Shown here: piece by piece, positions 24,907-36,650 of the stretch | Position numbering within the stretch: the stretch's first letter is position 1 | How the letters are laid out: the number at the start of each line of letters is the position of its first letter | Origin: Anaeramoeba flamelloides | Taxonomy: Eukaryota; Metamonada; Anaeramoebidae | Length of the DNA stretch: 64,000 nt | Direction: 5' to 3' | Assembly (NCBI GenBank): GCA_027625915.1 | Contig: JANTQA010000048.1 | Coordinates: forward strand, 2,480,001-2,544,000 | Program-made: the position numbers and the translations under genes | The notes under the pieces: model-generated | The model's database searches: none | What the model was told of the DNA's origin: nothing | What the model saw: the letters and a program-made list of their open reading frames with translations, nothing else

Positions 24907-25240
24907 AGACATTTCAAAAATGAAAAAAAAAAAACACTCAGATCTCTAAAAGTAACAAAGGGAGACCTTTCGGGATGGGCAAGGTTGAATTCAAAATTAT
25001 TAAATCACCATAGCCAAATGGGAAACTAAATGTCGATCTTTGGCTCTTTTTTCAATAAATATCCTCTTTTTTGATTTTTATCAATTTCTCTATAACATAT
25101 ACATATTGATTTGTTTTTGATTTCCCTTCTCCACTCTTAAAATTTAAACTTTTTTTTTTTCAATTTAAAAAAATATCATTCACCTACATGAACCCATAAT
25201 TAATGTGTTAGAACCACTGATAGATACCCCGAAAGACAAT
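24907..25240. repeat. Relic related to the TTAA element at 41.4 kb
   Basis: Shares an ordered set of short words with 41790-41945: GATCTCTAAAAGTAACAAAG against GATCTCAAAAAGCCCCAAAG, and GTCGATCTTTGGCTCTTTTT against GTCGCTCTTTGGCGCTTTTT, then TAAATATCCTC against AAAATGTCCTC. No intact ends are visible. Confidence 0.4.
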
Positions 25241-27731
25241 GTTAGGTACTTTAACAAAAATTAAATTCTTATTCTAAATTTAAAACCCAAATCATTGAAA
25301 AAAAAAAAAAATTGATAATATGTAATTTAATACAAAATAGAGTTTATAGAATAGATCAAAATTAGACACGGTAAGAAGCATCTTAAAATATTTAGATTTA
25401 AAAGTCTGAGTAATATACCAAAGAAGATGATTTTGTAGAATTTTAACCTTTTTTTATATATGAGTATTGGAATTGTAAATAGTTATGAAAATAATGAACT
25501 AAACATAAAAAAAAACATTAAAAGCAATTTTCGATGATCAGATACTTTAAATTTAAATTTTATTTAGTATAAAATCAATTATACCTTTTATTAGCTCGTC
25601 ACTTAACTACCAAAATATTCAGTTCTAAGTCTATTATAACATTTTAAAATACTAAGAAAACAAATGCTTTGTATTCTACAACCCTTTATATATTCCAAAT
25701 TTTGTACAATTTTATATTGCAATAATTACTTTGCTCTATTGAAACTTAATGGAGATGATTCATAAAACAAAGTTTTCTTAATATTAGACCATAACAACAA
25801 CAAATTGAAATTTTTTTTTTTTTGAATTATTTATTTTATTTTTTGCTAAATTCTTATATTAGTTCTCTAGTGAATATATATATATATATATATATATTAT
25901 AAACTCTTTTTCAAACAAAAGGGTTCACCTCTCAAATCACCAATACCATCGAATTTGATTGTTAATAAGATAATTACCAATTGGTGATTTTCATTTTAAT
26001 TATTCATTTTTTCATTTTTTCATTTTTCTATTTTTTTATTTATGTATGGATATTGAACAGTTTGAAAATGAAAAAGCAAGATAAGAAGAAATCAATTTAG
26101 AAATAATCTACCCGTGTATAAAAATAGAAACAGTTAAACTTTGATTTCGAATGAACTAGATATAGGGATTAAGAAAGATCATAATTGGATTGATACATGA
26201 AACAAAGAAAAGAGAAATAAAGAAAAAAAACATTCCAAAAAAAGAACCAGATGAATTGTGGTTTTATCTTGAAAAAGAGACTTTCAAGAACAAAAGTTTG
26301 AGTGTCAAGAATAATTAATAAAATGTCTAGAACTTTTTCCTCAATTCGCTTTTTTCAAATGTTTTTATTGATTTGATAATTTTTTTCTTTACAATTTCCA
26401 AAACGGGATTTCTCATTTCAAATAAAATGGCACACAAATTTTTAAAATATGTAATTTTTATTTTTATTGTTTTGTTGTATTGAGTTTTAAAGATTCAGTT
26501 TCGTGTTTTTTATGTTTTAAAGTATTTCTTAGATTTTAGAATGATATTACAATTAATTTGATTCAATCGTGAATAATTCTTGGAATTTTTTGTTCTCTTT
26601 TATTTGAAAAAAAGTTTAATTTTTCTCAAGAAAAAGAATAAAAATTTAAAAAAACTTTTAGATTATTTCACTTATCAATGCAATATCATCTTAACAAAAA
26701 AAATAGTGAGATTAGATAAAAAAAAATTTTTTTGAAAGTGTTAAAACTTAATTGATTGAACTATTTAATTTGATGTTTTTATAATTACAATGAATAAAAA
26801 AGAGTTAAAGAGAAAAATAGTTTTTCTCATTTTTCCATTTACTTTGTTTGAATTTCCTCTCTTTTTTTGTTTTATTGAAATGAATTTTATTCCAATTATT
26901 ATTTTTTTTTATTTAAAAGCAGAGAGGAAAAAAGTAGTGGTATATTTCCAATTTGATAGAAAATATTCTGAAGAAGAAAGGTGTTAGTGAAAAATTAAAA
27001 AAACCTATATCCCATTGTCATACATTAAGATATACTTTTGTTAAGTGTAGCAATAAATATCTTCTACGTTTACTACTTTCCAAAAAGTGCAATATTCTGT
27101 CAGTGTTTGGTATTATTCTAAACTAAAATTCAAAATTTACCACACAGCTAAAACGTTGTAAAGAATCACAAAAATACATTTTCATCCAAATTGTAAATAA
27201 TTTTGATTTTATAAAATATGAAAATCATTTTTTGACTTTTATATATTTAGTTTTCAATTCATTTCTTGAATTTTGGGGGTTATGTAATTCGTTTCGTTTG
27301 ACCAATTTTTTTAGAACGATTGATATTATGTTAAGATTGAGTTGTTTTAAATAGAAGAACTCGAATAAAATTAGTCAATGTATCTAACTTTTGATTGATC
27401 AATATTCCTAAAAGAATTTTGACAAATCTCTAAATGTCTTTTTTTTTTTTTTGCTTATCCTAAATTTTTAATACACACTTGATTTATTAGCATGGTAATT
27501 ATTTATTTTTTGTTTTGTGAGTATCGTAATTGATAAATTATTGTTAACATTCCAATTAGAAAATCGTTCTAATTTGATATTTCTTCGAGAATTGATTAAA
27601 TACGATTTTTTTTCTTTTAATTGAATTTTGGTGTGTTAAAAATTTTGAATTGGAGTTTAATTATTTAGATATTTTAGTAATGACTCATTGAAAAATAAAT
27701 AACCCAAAAACATATTCAACGTATCCCCCAC

Positions 27732-27764
<33 letters not shown>

Positions 27765-27964
27765 AAAAAAAAATGGAATTAAACTTTTTGTTTTATTTTT
27801 TTTTTTACTATTTTTTACTTCTTTTATTTCTTAGTTTTCTTTTTATGTGCCTTTTCTTTCTTTACAAATGAAATTTAATTTTTATTTTTTTTTAAAGAAA
27901 TTCTATTCTGGTAAGTTATAATCTTGGCAACATTATAGATAGAATAAAAAACTTGAACTATAAT

Positions 27965-28235
27965 TTAGTGTTTCTGCGAGTGTCATCGAGTGTTGTTAAG
28001 TACTGTAGAGCGCCTAAATTATCTTGAGGTATTCTGTTTTATCTGTGAAGTGTTCTATGTTTTTTGAGGTTTTCTATTTTATTTCTGAAGTTTTCTAGGT
28101 TATTATTGAGTTTTCTATTTTATTTCGAAAATCTATTGATATTCTAAATAAAATAGAAAACTCAAAAAAACCTAACGAAAATCTATTGATTTTCTAAATA
28201 AACAGAAACCTCAAGAAAAGATAACTACTGTTTTT
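27965..28235. repeat. Hairpin repeat family A, copy 2
   Basis: Same order of words as at 14560-14860: GAGTGTCATCGAGTGTTGTT, then TTATCTTGAGGTATTCTG, GAAGTGTTCTATG, and inverted CAAAAAAACCTAACGAAAAT. Similarity to the 14.2 kb region continues leftward to about 27020, and the right flank again reads AATTTTGTTGAAT (28281-28293). Confidence 0.65.
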
Positions 28236-28495
28236 TTTTTTTTAATTGAAGAAATAAACCTAACTGCAAACCGGGGGTAATTTTGTTGAATAACATATTT
28301 TGTTAATTTATTCGATTTTTTTTTTAATTCTCACAATTTTGTCGATAATCAGTTGCAAAATATCAAATTAAAATTATCTTTAGGTATAACAACTATTTGT
28401 AGACATTATATTTTTTCTCAGGTTATCATCAAATATTCTTTTTTTTTTTTTTTCTTATAGTTTTAAGAAAGAAATCAAATCTTTTAAACGATTTT

Positions 28496-28804
28496 TTGTT
28501 TTGTTACTTTCACAAAAACCAAAAAGTAATTACTAACCATGATATTAGGGAATTATTGGATTCATTACAAAAGGAAAAAGAATTGTTTAAAATAAAAAAA
28601 ATAATAATAAATAAAAATTATATTATGTTAAAACCCCAACTTCCTGTTCCAACTTTCATAAATATGATAAGTTACTCATTGGTAATTTTCAAAGAATTAA
28701 CAAAAAACAATTCAAAAGTGGGGATAATGTTTCGAGTAAAAAAACTAACAACTTCACAACTTTTTTTTATTTATAGCTTAGTGTTAACCCTGGAAAATCA
28801 ATAA
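28496..28804 (+). CDS. Hypothetical short open frame convergent with PSMA7
   Basis: A 102-codon frame from ATG to TAA: Lys-rich first half, then MLKPQLPVPTFINMISYSLV and a hydrophobic end. A diverged, interrupted copy sits at 7.2-7.47 kb in the same position relative to the other PSMA7 gene. The stretch KPQLPVPTFIN is less A/T-biased than the spacer and could be a remnant of a real exon. No family recognised; it may be non-functional. Confidence 0.25.
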   Translation: MFCYFHKNQKVITNHDIRELLDSLQKEKELFKIKKIIINKNYIMLKPQLPVPTFINMISYSLVIFKELTKNNSKVGIMFRVKKLTTSQLFFIYSLVLTLENQ

Positions 28805-29080
28805 CACTCATCCATAATAAGAATCTATTTTTTTTTTTTTTGACCTTTGATAATTAAACTTTTATAGAAAAAATTTTATACTATTGGGTTTCTTCCTCAA
28901 GTCTAAATTTTCAAAAAAATAATAGGAAAAATATAATTATCTTTAATTGATAAAAAATAGTTTGTTTTGAGTGTATTAATTACTTTTATTTGATGCGATA
29001 AGAACGTCTTTATATGAATTTCAAAATAAATTTATGAAAAAATCTCTTGAAAAAAAAGAAAAAATGAATTAAATTGAAAA

Positions 29081-30434
29081 AACAATAATAATTTAAAAGG
29101 TTTAGTCTTCTTCTTCTTTTCTTTTTTTTTCTTCTTCAAATTCTTTTACAATTTCTGCAATTCTTGTTCTTCCTAAAAATTCAATTGGTTTGTTTTTCCT
29201 AATAATGGCAATGTCAATGTTTTTTTCTCCTGACTCTACAACTTCGACAAGTGATTGGATTGTTAATCTTACTGTTTGCTCTTCATCCATTTCATCAACA
29301 TAGTTCTTTTCCAAAAATTCTTTCACAGGCTTTTCACTTCTTCCAATACAACTTGCCTGTTCGTTCGTATGTTAATTAATTCGTTTACAGATTAATTGGT
29401 TAATTAAAAAAAAAAAATTAAAATAAAAAAGAAATTTTTTTTTAAGCAACATTATTATTGTTTTGAAATTGAAGACATTTAAAAACAGGTTTGTTGTTTT
29501 TTCTTTCTTTTAAAATGTATGGTTTTTTTTTTTTTTTTCTTTCTTTTTTTTTCTTTTCTGAGATTGAAAACAAAGTCTGTAAAGAATTTTGTTGAATTAT
29601 AAAAAAAAGATACAATAAAAAGAAAAAAAATAAAAAAAATATAAAAAAAAAGAAAAAAAAGAAAAATAGAAGAAAAAAAAATATACCTTCCAAGAAGAGA
29701 AATTTCCAGAAGGATCTGTTTGATAAAGTTTTGGAAATCCTTTTGAGTCATAACCAACAATTAAAGTTGAAACACCAAATGGTCTTACACCAACACTTTG
29801 AGTGTATTTCTGAATTTTTATTTTAAGTTTTTAGTTGTTTTTTATTAAATTTGTTATTTTTTTTTAAAGGAAGCCCAAAAAGAGAAAGAGAAAAGAGAAA
29901 AGAGAAAAGAAAAAGGAAATTAAAATTTTAATTGTTTTTCTTTTTTGTTTGGGTGAAAAAAAAATGAAAAAAACTGTCAAATAAAAGAAAGAATCAAAAA
30001 AAAAGAAAAAAAAAAAACAAACTTGTTGGGTTTTGGCAATATATCTGGTAATGTATTCAATTCCAATTGGGTCTTCATAGTAATATTTATAAGATTGGCA
30101 TTCAAATCTTGCTTTGTTAATCAAAATTCTTGAGTCAGCTGTTAGCCCAGCAAAGGTCATGCAAATGTGGTCATCGATTTGCACGATCTTTCTGACTGTT
30201 CTTGGGTCTTGTAACTTTGCAGTTGATTTCTTTTCAACACCAAGGACTAAGATATCTTTCCCTTTCACGCCAACAGCAGTTGTTCCTTTTTTGACAGCTT
30301 CAAGTGCATACTCAACTTGAATGAGATGTCCGTCAGGGGAAAATACAGTGATTGCTCGATCGTAAGACATTTAATAAAAGATTAATTTAATTTTTATTTT
30401 TTTTTTTGAAATTCCAAAAAGATAAAAAAAATGA
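29081..30434. repeat. Segmental duplication, copy 2 (partner 8284-9637)
   Basis: Equal length (1354 bp) to copy 1 and in the same orientation about 20.8 kb away. Differences are confined to introns and flanks: A/T run lengths, a 4-bp deletion near 29383 and a rearranged T/C run near 29522-29555. Confidence 0.9.
29102..30370 (-). CDS. PSMA7: Proteasome subunit alpha type-7 (alpha4), copy 2
   Basis: Same product as the gene at 8306-9573. Exons 30370-30023, 29809-29687 and 29356-29102 have the same lengths (348, 123 and 255 nt) and phase-0 junctions, with introns of 213 and 330 nt. I found no base difference in the exons on reading both copies side by side, so both should give the same 241-residue alpha4 subunit and both look functional. 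An intact reading frame, intact splice sites and shared upstream DNA (about 60 bp) argue against a retrocopy. If the assembly is right, the organism has two active alpha4 genes in tandem. An assembly duplication is unlikely because introns and flanks differ. Confidence 0.93.
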
Positions 30435-30812
30435 TCTAGAAGCAAGCGATTATTTTTTTCTTCATACAATTTAACAATTCATAACTTTAGAATTGTTTCA
30501 CTGAGTTTTATCCAAAACACATGGTATTAAATTTTTTTGAAAATTTAGTGATTTATTCTAAAAAAATCTAGTTGGTTGAGAGTGTTTAACAATTTAATAT
30601 CTACTATTACAACTTTAAATAAAACCAAATACTTGTTTTATTAAGTTTTTAAAAACCTAATTCTTTATTTTCTTCACAAACCAAACTAATAACTTTTATT
30701 TCATTTTCTTTTAAATATTCATCTGAGATAATATCTTAAGGTTTACAATCCATGAAATTTGAAAAAAGATTATCTTGTAAGTAGTTTACAGATAATTGTT
30801 ATTTAGGTTTTT

Positions 30813-31233
30813 TAGCTGACCGATCTTGGACTTGGTAATAATTTAAATAGTTGTTAAAAAAAGACAATTTGATTAAATTTCTTTTTTTAATTTTCCAAAT
30901 TGAAGAGTAAAAGGCTAATAGATGGGTAGGTAAGTTATAAAAAAAATGTAATTTTTTAATTGTCAATAGAAATTTTCAATTAAGTTTGGTGCTATTTGGA
31001 GCTTTTAAACAATTTATTGTTTTTTTTTAGTTTGTTTATTGGTTAATTTAGTAAATTGGAAAATTATTATTTCAATTTACAATTTAAAAATCACATTTTT
31101 TTAAACTTATCTTGGTAAATATCAGCCTATTACTCTTCAAAGCGGATTTCGCAAAAGAAAAAAAAAATTAAAAAAAAATTGACATTTCAAACCACTATTA
31201 AAATACATACTAAGTCCAAGATTGATCAGATAA
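30813..31233. mobile_element. Foldback element H
   Basis: Imperfect inverted arms of about 135 bp: TAGCTGACCGATCTTGGACT at the left and, read from the right end, CTTATCTGATCAATCTTGGA. Further inward TTGAAGAGTAAAAGGCTAAT pairs with TTGAAGAGTAATAGGCTGAT. The loop is about 140 bp of A/T-rich DNA. No coding capacity. Confidence 0.55.
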
Positions 31234-32624
31234 GTACAAAATAGCAATTTGTCATACACCAAATACAAGATATTTTTTTCCAAATTTCAGGTATTGACAA
31301 CCTTAAAATTTGAATATAACCTCTCATAAATAGAAACACTTATTTTTGAATATTAAAAATAATAATTCTCATTAGCAATAGAACCCATTCTTTCATTAAT
31401 TTAAACTATTTTTTTCAAAATTTTTTTTGGTAATCAAAGATCAAAAATTTCAGTATTGAGGAACTCATCTATATTAAATTTTTTTAGGTAAATTTTATAG
31501 AGATTTAGAAATTTTTTTGCCAATTACTTAGATTGGAAATCAAAGTGAAAAACTTCTTTTTATAGTAATGAAATCTTGCTAAATGACATTCATTAAATTT
31601 AGTTATTGTTTTTATAGAAATAAAAAATTTTTCAATTTTTTTCACTTTTTTGAAAGTTACTTTTTTTCAACTTTTTGCAAAAATACAAAATATAAAAAAA
31701 AAATATGAGCTAGAAAGCAAAACCTTGTTGTGTTTTTGGAGAATACACACAAAATAATTTGAAAAATAAACCTGAAAAGCCTTTTTTTTTGTATTGCCTG
31801 AAAAACTGTTTGATTCGAAAAAAATATGTAATATATACTTGAATGAAAATAATTAATTTGTTTTTTTTTCTTTTACCATTCTTTTTTTTTTCGTAAATCT
31901 ACTTTTTGAGTTTTAACTCTTTTTTTTTATTGAATTTGAAGTTTTTAAAAGTATTCACAAATTATCATTCCAAAAGTTTTTGTAAGAGTCAAAAAAAAAA
32001 AATAAAAGAAAAGAATAAGAACTATTTTTTTAAAAAGTAATAATTGATAAAACAAATTGAGTTCTTTATAGAGTCAAGTTGGATGAACAGAGGTGAATAA
32101 GAAAATATTCACCAGTTTTAAATTATTTTTTCGTTTTTCCAAATGAGAATAAATATTAATTTTGAGACAATAATTAAAACCAAAATTAATCAAAAATTTC
32201 TCATCCATTAAAGAAATGTTTTGACAAAAAATTTTAAAATACACGTTTTTTGACTAATTATAAACTTTTTGTAAAAACATAAGCTCGAAAAGTTCTAAAA
32301 TTGAAAAAAACCTGTTTTTTATCAATTTCAAACATATTTCTAGATAAGGATTCCTTATTTAGAAAATGGTCAAAAAAAAAAAAATTAATAGAGACTAGTC
32401 CCTGAAGGAAGTTTAATTAATTTACAATTTTTTTAAATTTTTAATTGTGATAACATTTCTGAAAAAAAACTTTTTTTTATTCCATTTCAAAGTATAATAA
32501 TTTTCTTTCATGAAATAAACATTAAAAAACTAGTATTGATGAAAATATTCTTAAAAATAAAAATTTTTCGGCAAAAAAAAACCCAATATTTATTTCTTTG
32601 TGTAATTTTAAATTGTTTTTAATA

Positions 32625-32826
32625 CAGTAAGTTCCACTTTTAAGGCCCAAAACTTTGAACGAAATTTAAGGCACAAAAAAAAATCTCAAATTAAGGCACA
32701 AAATTCAGATTCTAGTAAAATAAATTGTAAAAAAAAAATAATTCTAAATTTTGTGATTTAATTTGGGATTTTTTTTTGTGACTTAAATTTCGTTCAAAGT
32801 TTGTGCCTTAAATTTGAAACTGACTG
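32625..32826. mobile_element. Element B copy 1 (TA-flanked palindromic MITE)
   Basis: A worn copy of the family at 52.8-57.1 kb, 202 bp, flanked by TA on both sides. Its left end reads CAGTAAGTTCCACTTTTAAG instead of CAGTCAGTTTCACTTTTAAG. It is the only copy outside the 52.8-57.1 kb cluster. Confidence 0.8.
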
Positions 32827-34600
32827 TAATTTTTTAAATAAAACATATTAATTCTTTAAATTTTGGGAATGTTAAGCTTTTCTCTGAAAAATCAAATTTA
32901 AACAAAAAATAGGCCGTGATTAATCTTAAAATAAAGAAGAATAAACTAACTTAAGTAATCAAAAAAAAAAGGTTTAATTCGGTTTTTTAAAAAAAAAGAA
33001 TCAATATATTAACTCTGAACAATTTTAATCGATTATTTATAAAAGTAATTAAAACTATATTTAATTATTAAAAAATCAGAAATATATATCTCAATAAATT
33101 GAAAAAATAAAATATTTTAAACTTTAAAATCTACAAGAATAACAATTTTCTCAAAATTATTTTTTAGAATATTCAACTCTATCACTGTTTATTTTAAAAA
33201 TAAATAAGAAATGGGGAAAAATAAAAAAAAAACAATCAATTGAGAGTTTCTAATCAATCATATTCATTTTTAATTGGTTTCTTTACTTGCAAATTGAAAT
33301 AAATATAGCTATATTTTTGGGTAAATTATTCAATTTAAAAATTGGGTCAAATTTCAAAATTGATCAAATTGAAATTTTTTGTATTTTTAAAAAGTTTCTT
33401 GATTATTTTCATCGGTATCAAAGTTTTTAATGGTTGTTAGATCATAAATCAAAAAAAATTATTTTGCGATCGGTGGTCTTTTATTACTTAAATTGTAGAA
33501 AAATCCAAAATTTTAAAATGATGAATACTAAATATTTTTAAAAATTTGTTCAAAACCCAATTTTAAAAACCAAAAGAATTGGGAAATTTTTTCCCATTAA
33601 ATTAGTTACCAAAGTCTAATTGGTTACTTAATTATTATTATTTTTTTTTTACAAAATCTTAGTCAAAATTCTCAACTGGTATTTAAATTTATAATGGGAT
33701 AAATTTTTCATTTATTTAACATATTTTTCTTTTATAAACACAGTTCTCGAAGAAGTGGGTTTTAATTTGTGGCTCTCTTTTAAAAAAAAAATATTGAAAA
33801 GGAAGTGTAAAATTTTCCCATTTAATAATTAAATATCAGTAACAAACCACCCAAAAGTACATTAACAAACCTTTACCTACATGAAAAGTGGGGAACCAAA
33901 TACTTACAGTAGTCAACGTTTTCAATTTAATTGGCTATTTTGAAAAAAATGAGAATTTGACCAATTTTGAAATTTAATAATTTTCCCTTATTATTTACCG
34001 TTTTTTAAGATAAATTTTAAGTTTAAATGTTTATAAACTTGTATAATCACCTGATCTTCAAAATAATTCATATAGTTAACTTTTTCGAAAGTAGAGTTAT
34101 AATTATGAGTAATATCATTTTCGTATGATAAAAGAAAAATTTTTATTTCAGATTCTCAAATATTTAACCAACAATTGTATTAGTCATCGATAAATACCAA
34201 GATCTTCACAAGACGATTTAATCACACTAATCTTGATTTTTATTAATTTGAATTTCTTTATTTTGAAAACTTTGAGATCAAATTTATTTTTTTTAATTTG
34301 GAAATAACAGTATTTTTAAAAAGTGGGAACTTGAACCAAAAATTAGAAAACATTTTTATGAATTTAACAGTCTGTATCAATCAAATCATTTGAATTGTCT
34401 GCTAAATATTATTGTGAATTCTTTTTTTCTTAGATTTTGAGAAAAACTAATAAATAAATTGTGTGAGTAGAGGTTGTGATATTTTGAATTTAAATAGGAT
34501 TTTAATTCAACTTATTCGTTCTTGTTTGACAATTCTACAAAATCTGTCATTTAGGCTTTTTATTTCATACAATCCTAAAGTACCCCAAAATATTACATAA

Positions 34601-35059
34601 CTGTTTAGAGAAAAATGTTTGACAGAGAAAAATGGTTGGACACCATTTTTAATTGGGAACATTAGTAAAATTGATAATCAAATCCTATTGATAACTAGGT
34701 GAATTTTATATAAATCCAGGTTTAAATGTGTTACAAGTTCATTAGTCTGTGGCGTGTGTAGAATACTCATTTGAATGCTTGATAACTAAAAGTAGATCAT
34801 GTTATTTTAACAAAAATCCAAGTTTTAGTAAAGTTTACTATTAATTCTAAAAATGTTAATTTTTAAACTTGATATAGATTATAAGAGATAAGGTTTTGAA
34901 AAAGTAGAATGACATTAATCGTTATTCTAATAAGTAGATTATTGATATTTTCTTTAGTTATTTCACAAAGGAATGAAATTAAAAATCATTTTCAGTAATG
35001 TTCCCAATTAAAATTGGTGTCCAACTATTTTTCTCTGTCCAATATTTTTCTCTCAACAG
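34601..35059. mobile_element. TAA-flanked inverted-repeat element F
   Basis: Long terminal inverted repeats of about 85 bp: CTGTTTAGAGAAAAATGTTT at the left and, from the right, CTGTTGAGAGAAAAATATTG. Both continue through GACAGAGAAAAAT, GTTGGACACCA and TTAATTGGGAACATTA. It is flanked by TAA at 34598-34600 and 35060-35062. A 3-bp TAA duplication is characteristic of PIF/Harbinger-type insertion; the superfamily is inference. 459 bp, no transposase. Confidence 0.7.
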
Positions 35060-35487
35060 TAAAACAATAAGCCAGGATCCCTAATTTCATTCCAATTGAT
35101 TTCTTTGAAATTTATTCTTTGAATGAAAATTAGGAAAATGAAGTGTAAAATTTTGTACATTTATTATTCAAATACAAGGAATAAAAATAGGATTGTGTGA
35201 TTTCTGTGATTGTTAAAATGTTTGAGTTTTTGAAGTGATGAAAATATCGTTTCTGCACCCAAGTTAAAAAAAAGCTTTAAATATTTGGGTAAACCCAATA
35301 AAGTTTTTTTCAATTATTGTTTTATTGATCGAAACATGCAACAAAAAATAAAAAAAGTTATTAAACGATCGAAAAAACATTATAAAAAAAAATTGCAAGG
35401 TTTGCTGGTTTAGAGTTCAAACTTCTTGCAAACCTTTCAACTTGTTATAAGAAAGAACAACTGAATCGGATAAACAATGAAACTTAT
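35060..35487. other. Short AT-rich spacer
   Basis: Nothing recognised apart from a stretch near 35120-35180 that resembles 33800-33850 and 20550-20600 (AAATGAAGTGTAAAATTTT-like), probably a small dispersed repeat. Confidence 0.4.
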
Positions 35488-35997
35488 TTAATTTTCAAAG
35501 CTTATTGAAGCAGTTTCCTCTAATTTTTTCTGAATCATCTCAATTACACTTACTTGTTGATCCATATAGTTATTATATTCACCAGACATCGCCGTTTTAT
35601 TTTTAAGTTCAATATACTCGTCTTTCATTTTATTCAAATCACTGTAGTATTTATCAATATCAAATTCTTGAATTCTTTTTTGTATTTGTTTATCTTGGAG
35701 TTCAGGCTTAATTTTCTGCTTGTTTACATTTTTTTGTTTGTTTTCATTTTTGTGCTTTCCTTTCTTGCTTTGTTTGCTTTGTTTAACTTTCTTGCTGTGT
35801 TTGTATTGATTCTTCTTTTTGTCCTTTGGTGAATTATTTTTGTTTTTCTTTGTTTTCTTATGTGATTTCTTTTTGCTTGATTTTGAATGAGAAGTTGAAC
35901 TGGAGCTGGAAGAACCACCACTGTTATTAGTATCTGATGAACTTGATTCAGTATCACTATTTGAGCTATCATCAGAATCTGTTTCTGACTTTGACAT
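35488..35997 (-). CDS. Hypothetical Ser-rich then Lys-rich protein
   Basis: One uninterrupted frame from ATG to TAA, 169 residues. Residues 1-40 are Ser/Asp/Thr-rich and acidic (SKSETDSDDSSNSDTESSSS), like casein-kinase-2-type tracts. Residues 40-100 are Lys/Asn-rich and strongly basic, resembling nuclear localisation sequence. Residues 108-169 (FDIDKYYSDLNKMKDEYIEL to the end) are less biased and predicted helical, and may be the functional part. Codon use in the last third is more balanced than in random spacer. I do not recognise a family; a small nuclear or nucleolar protein is a reasonable guess from composition only. A gap of about 2 kb separates it from the Rab gene downstream. Confidence 0.6.
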   Translation of the reverse strand: MSKSETDSDDSSNSDTESSSSDTNNSGGSSSSSSTSHSKSSKKKSHKKTKKNKNNSPKDKKKNQYKHSKKVKQSKQSKKGKHKNENKQKNVNKQKIKPELQDKQIQKRIQEFDIDKYYSDLNKMKDEYIELKNKTAMSGEYNNYMDQQVSVIEMIQKKLEETASISFEN

Positions 35998-36255
35998 AAA
36001 AATTAAATTTTTGAAGAAAATACAAATATCAAAAAATGATTTACTTTTTACATTGAGACGAAAGATTTTTCAATTGAATTCTTGATTAAAAATCAATACA
36101 CATAAGAAATGATTTGAATTTTGTGTCTTATTTATTTCTGTGTTTATTTCAAATACACATACATTCAAATAAATGTTGATTAATTTTTTTTTAGGAAATT
36201 TCTTTTTTTTAAATTTTTTTTTATACAGTTCAGAATAAAGAATTTGACTAGCCAT

Positions 36256-36650
36256 TTAGAAAAAAATTTCAACACAGTTTTTAATTGGGAACCTTACTGA
36301 AAAATCAAAGTAAGATCAATTAAAAAAAAGAATAAATAAATAAAGACAAAATGAAGTATTCAACACAATAACTATTTTTTGAATACCATCTTTTGGTATG
36401 AGTTTTTCTTTTATTGTTTAATTATTAAAATTTGTTCAAAAATTTGACTATTTTTAATATCTCCAAAACCAAACTACCAATTTTTAATAAATAAAAGTAT
36501 ATTTAAATTGTAATTGTTGGGTTGATTGAAAATAATATAATGGATTATTATTTGAAATTAAATAATTGGTTTCTTCTTTTTATTGACTTAACTTTTTATT
36601 TTCAGTAATGTTCAAATCAAAAATCGTGTTGAAAATTTTTTCCCTGTTTC
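36256..36650. mobile_element. Inverted-repeat element related to F
   Basis: Inverted arms of about 45 bp: AATTTCAACACAGTTTTTAA then TTGGGAACCTTACTGAAAA at the left, matched from the right by TTTTCAACACGATTTTTGAT and ATTACTGAAAAT. Shares the GGGAAC.TTACTGAAAA core with element F at 34.6 kb. Target duplication not clear. Confidence 0.5.

Larger units (their letters stand above)
23518..28495. other. Long spacer with repeat relics
   Basis: AT-rich DNA without a supported gene, apart from the weak coding-like fragment at 24092-24497. It holds an (AT)n run near 25876-25898, a 30+ base poly-A near 27731-27763 and a family A hairpin at 27965-28235. Confidence 0.5.
30435..34600. other. Gene-free AT-rich spacer with inverted-repeat elements
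   Basis: No supported gene. It holds the foldback at 30813-31233 and an old copy of element B at 32625-32826. The rest is A/T-rich with many homopolymers. Confidence 0.5.
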
